The notes under the pieces: model-generated | Databases searched by the model: none | Told to the model about the DNA's origin: nothing | What the model saw: only the letters and a program-made list of their open reading frames with translations | In this document: in pieces, positions 5,146-6,931 of the stretch | Layout of the letters: each line of letters begins with the position of its first letter | Numbering within the stretch: position 1 is the stretch's first letter | NCBI GenBank assembly: GCA_964349045.1 | Contig: CAYGFI010000210.1 | Location: 1 to 6,931 of the forward strand | DNA: 6,931 nt | DNA from: JACJXF01 sp964349045 | GTDB lineage: Bacteria; Bacteroidota; Bacteroidia; Bacteroidales; GCA-2748055 | Direction: 5' to 3' | Position numbers and translations under genes: made by a program

Positions 5146-5333
5146 TCGAATAAGGATACTACTTTTTATTGAAACGGTGTTTTTTGGCGGGCACAAAAAA
5201 TCACAAAAAAACTCAAATGTATTGATTAATATCCAAAAATATTAAAAGATATAATTGTAAAAGCATTCAAAATTATTAAGTAAATTATAAATTTCTCGTT
5301 TAGAAATATTCTGATAAATCTATTTGATTTCAT
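5146..5333. other. AT-rich gap between convergent genes
   Basis: The 188 bases between the propeller stop and the nuclease stop contain no ORF and no strong terminator. The best fold is a weak 6-bp stem, ATTTCT and AGAAAT, near 5291-5307, without a proper T-tract. Confidence 0.5.
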
Positions 5334-6542
5334 TTATTGAATGGCTTTGAGTATTCTTTCAGCCTGAATTAGAACATCTCTCATTAAAAGCTTATAAGGA
5401 AGAAGCTTAAGCTTAGAACTTTTAAATCCATTTAAAATGTCGCTTAAAGATGAAGCAGTAATAAGTGATAAATTCAATTCATATTCCAGCTCGCATTCAT
5501 TAGTAAAGCCATCACTAAATTCCGGTGCGACCAAAAGGGATTTAATAACTCTGTAATTTTTTTTGATAGCAAGGTCCTGGTAAGCTTTAAGTTGTCGGGA
5601 AACAGCGCTGAATTTATTATATGCTTTGTCTTTTGCTGATTTGCATTCAACTACGATTATTTCATTATTACCAATGTTTATAACGATATCTATTTTGTCA
5701 TTTGAGGTATTAATCTGTTTCCTGAGGCTTTCATCTACATTAAAACCTAATTTTGAAAAGATGGTCTTGGTTAATTCTTCAAATTTTACTCCAAGTTCAG
5801 CTTCAGGAATCTGGATTCCATTTTCTTTTAATACATTATAATTTCTAAATGCAATATTTTCATAATTTTCAAGATATAGATTTTCTGAATCTTTATAATG
5901 CTCAAGAATATTGTCAATTAAATCCCCTCTCGACTTAATGCCTTTTGCGGTTATAAAGGATTTTAAATCAGATTCTGAAATTAAATCGAGAATATCTCTG
6001 GGCTTAAGATTGAAATCAAGCAAATAAGTACTATTCATTACATTTTCATCCTGTAACTCAAAAACATTTTTTAGTCTCTTATTAATACCGGGCAATAATT
6101 CAGTTAATTCACGAATTAGTTTTTCGTACCCATCTAATGAAATGCTTACCTTTTCATCAAGATCCAGATCGCTAAAATGTTTAATTAAATTATCAACCTT
6201 TTCTTCAATAGTTACTCCTTTTATTGAAGGTACAATATTGAGTTCCTTATCGCATAACTCATTGAAATATTTTTTCTTATCAGTTAAAGTTATCCCATCT
6301 TTAAAGAGATCGTATATTAATAAATTTGAAAATGAGATTCCCTCAGAAATTATATATTCAATCTTTTGTTCTAATGGAAGCTTCCAGTTTATATTATGTT
6401 TTCTGCAAACAATATTTATTTGAGGCTCTCGAATATGGCGAAGGACTCTTCGATAATATTTATCTGCAACTTCTTTTCCTCTTGCTTTTCTTAAAACCTC
6501 AATTATTTCTTGAGGTACATAAATTGTCTTATTTTTTTTGAA
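5334..6542 (-). CDS. C-terminal part of SAP-like / Mrr-like PD-(D/E)XK nuclease protein
   Basis: This frame is open for about 400 codons after a TGA at 6543-6545, but its first possible start is a TTG at 6095. It must therefore be the continuation of the protein coded in another frame at 6503-6931, joined at the A8 tract. The numbering below is from that TTG. A SAP-like motif, about residues 31-68 (DLKSFITAKGIKSRGDLIDNIL), suggests DNA binding. A restriction-endonuclease core follows: helix with E106 (KFEELTKTIFSKLGF), D136 in DKIDIVI, and E150-C-K152 in VVECKS, the PD-(D/E)XK pattern of the Mrr-like group. DNA cleavage in a defence or repair role is inferred. The ~120 residues before the TTG are helical and unrecognised. 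TAA ends it at 5334. Fold call fairly firm; biological role open. Confidence 0.75.
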   Translation of the reverse strand, partial: FKKNKTIYVPQEIIEVLRKARGKEVADKYYRRVLRHIREPQINIVCRKHNINWKLPLEQKIEYIISEGISFSNLLIYDLFKDGITLTDKKKYFNELCDKELNIVPSIKGVTIEEKVDNLIKHFSDLDLDEKVSISLDGYEKLIRELTELLPGINKRLKNVFELQDENVMNSTYLLDFNLKPRDILDLISESDLKSFITAKGIKSRGDLIDNILEHYKDSENLYLENYENIAFRNYNVLKENGIQIPEAELGVKFEELTKTIFSKLGFNVDESLRKQINTSNDKIDIVINIGNNEIIVVECKSAKDKAYNKFSAVSRQLKAYQDLAIKKNYRVIKSLLVAPEFSDGFTNECELEYELNLSLITASSLSDILNGFKSSKLKLLPYKLLMRDVLIQAERILKAIQ

Positions 6543-6931
6543 TCAAAAATCACCCCAATTAATCGGAGTTCATTTATGATATCCTCAATATTTTTTTTCT
6601 CAACTGATAAAACAGAATAGTTTATCAATTTTGTTTCTTCCTGTGATAGTTCAAGATTCTTTGACAGGTTAATTAGGATTGATTGCTCATCGCTCGTAAT
6701 CTTACGTTCCTGATTTCTGCTTTCATCATTAAATAGGGCTGTTTCAACGCACGACTTGTATATCAAATAATCTCTTTTTCTTGATGAATCTAAATCTGTG
6801 TTTTCACCCTTTAAATCTTTGCTGAATTTCTTAAGTTTTTTTTCCAGTTCTACAATTTCATTTTCATAAAGCCGGGCAAACCAATCGTGTCTTGCAATAC
6901 ATCTTCCATCTCTTGTTAATATATCTGAAAC
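6503..6931 (-). CDS. Preceding part of the same nuclease protein, partial and frameshifted
   Basis: This frame is open from the right window edge (first codon GTT, 6931-6929) for 142 codons to TAA at 6503-6505. No start is needed inside the window; TTG at 6766 is only an internal leucine. Contents: RDGRCIARHDWFARLYENE (about residues 7-25), a lysine- and glutamate-rich helix (26-41), then a winged-helix-like segment NIEDIINELRLIGVIFD (about 114-130). That segment should run on into KTIYVPQEIIEVL, which is coded in the other frame. Its last nine residues before the stop look like out-of-frame translation. Joined at the A8 tract, the visible protein is about 532 residues. The N-terminus, possibly with another domain, lies beyond the window. 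Confidence 0.7.
   Translation of the reverse strand, partial: VSDILTRDGRCIARHDWFARLYENEIVELEKKLKKFSKDLKGENTDLDSSRKRDYLIYKSCVETALFNDESRNQERKITSDEQSILINLSKNLELSQEETKLINYSVLSVEKKNIEDIINELRLIGVIFDSKKIRQFMYLKK
6532..6539 (-). other. A8 homopolymer at the -1 frame change
   Basis: On the minus strand the zero frame reads TCA AAA AAA ATA, and the continuing frame reads AAA AAA AAT AAG. The frames overlap only between 6506 and 6542. The sequence A AAA AAA in zero frame is a classic slippery heptamer, and one added A (A9) would also restore the frame. A one-base loss in the tract, an assembly error, transcriptional slippage or ribosomal -1 shifting would all fit. Confidence 0.8.

Noticed and set aside
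5334..6095. Separate 253-residue nuclease starting at TTG 6095
   Set aside because: The same frame continues open with coding character for a further ~447 bases upstream, so the TTG is an internal leucine codon.
6142..6541. Plus-strand ORFs of 71-93 codons in the right part
   Set aside because: They are antisense to the joined nuclease frame, are rich in F, S and L as expected of shadows, and show no domain.

Overview
The window looks like chromosomal DNA of a member of the Bacteroidota. Three things suggest this: candidate -7 boxes of the TAnnTTTG type before several genes, the lack of Shine-Dalgarno sequences, and the families present (DUF4172-type Fic protein, signal-peptide PQQ-like propeller, group II intron ends of the ACCGCCGTA type). 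No rRNA, tRNA, CRISPR array, transposase or intact reverse transcriptase is visible.

Left part, about 1-3370, all genes on the minus strand: an accessory cluster of stress or toxin-antitoxin type. In transcription order it holds an MNT-type nucleotidyltransferase (2802-3122), its HEPN partner broken by an in-frame TAA at codon 12 (2413-2805), a ParD/ParE-like antitoxin-toxin pair (2098-2337 and 1818-2105) and a full-length class II Fic protein (338-1450). The cluster lies between two directly repeated, roughly 90% identical fragments of the same unrecognised C-terminal coding sequence (1-191 and about 3201-3366). Two plus-strand 3' ends of group II introns (about 249-320 and 1573-1716) flank the Fic gene. 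Both carry a short palindrome, and it has also inserted into domain V of the second. The region has clearly been assembled by repeated insertion, duplication and decay.

Middle, 3367-3870: a non-coding stretch with a dispersed palindromic repeat (about 3431-3470), a mosaic tandem array of eight 20-21 bp units (3552-3716) and a candidate promoter. It leads into a plus-strand gene for an exported PQQ-like beta-propeller protein (3871-5145). That gene is more GC-rich than both flanks, looks intact, and has no visible functional link to the toxin genes.

Right part, 5334-6931, minus strand: the C-terminal ~530 residues of a large protein that enters from the right edge. It carries a winged-helix-like segment, a SAP-like motif and a C-terminal Mrr-like PD-(D/E)XK nuclease domain. 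The reading frame changes by -1 at an A8 tract (6532-6539), so the gene is mutated, mis-assembled at a homopolymer, or recoded by slippage. As a probable DNA-acting nuclease near a toxin-antitoxin cluster it may have a defence role, but that is inference.

Regulation, as far as visible: ParD/ParE and MNT/HEPN have overlapping stop and start codons, indicating translational coupling. The Fic gene has a perfect 9-bp inverted repeat over its presumed promoter.
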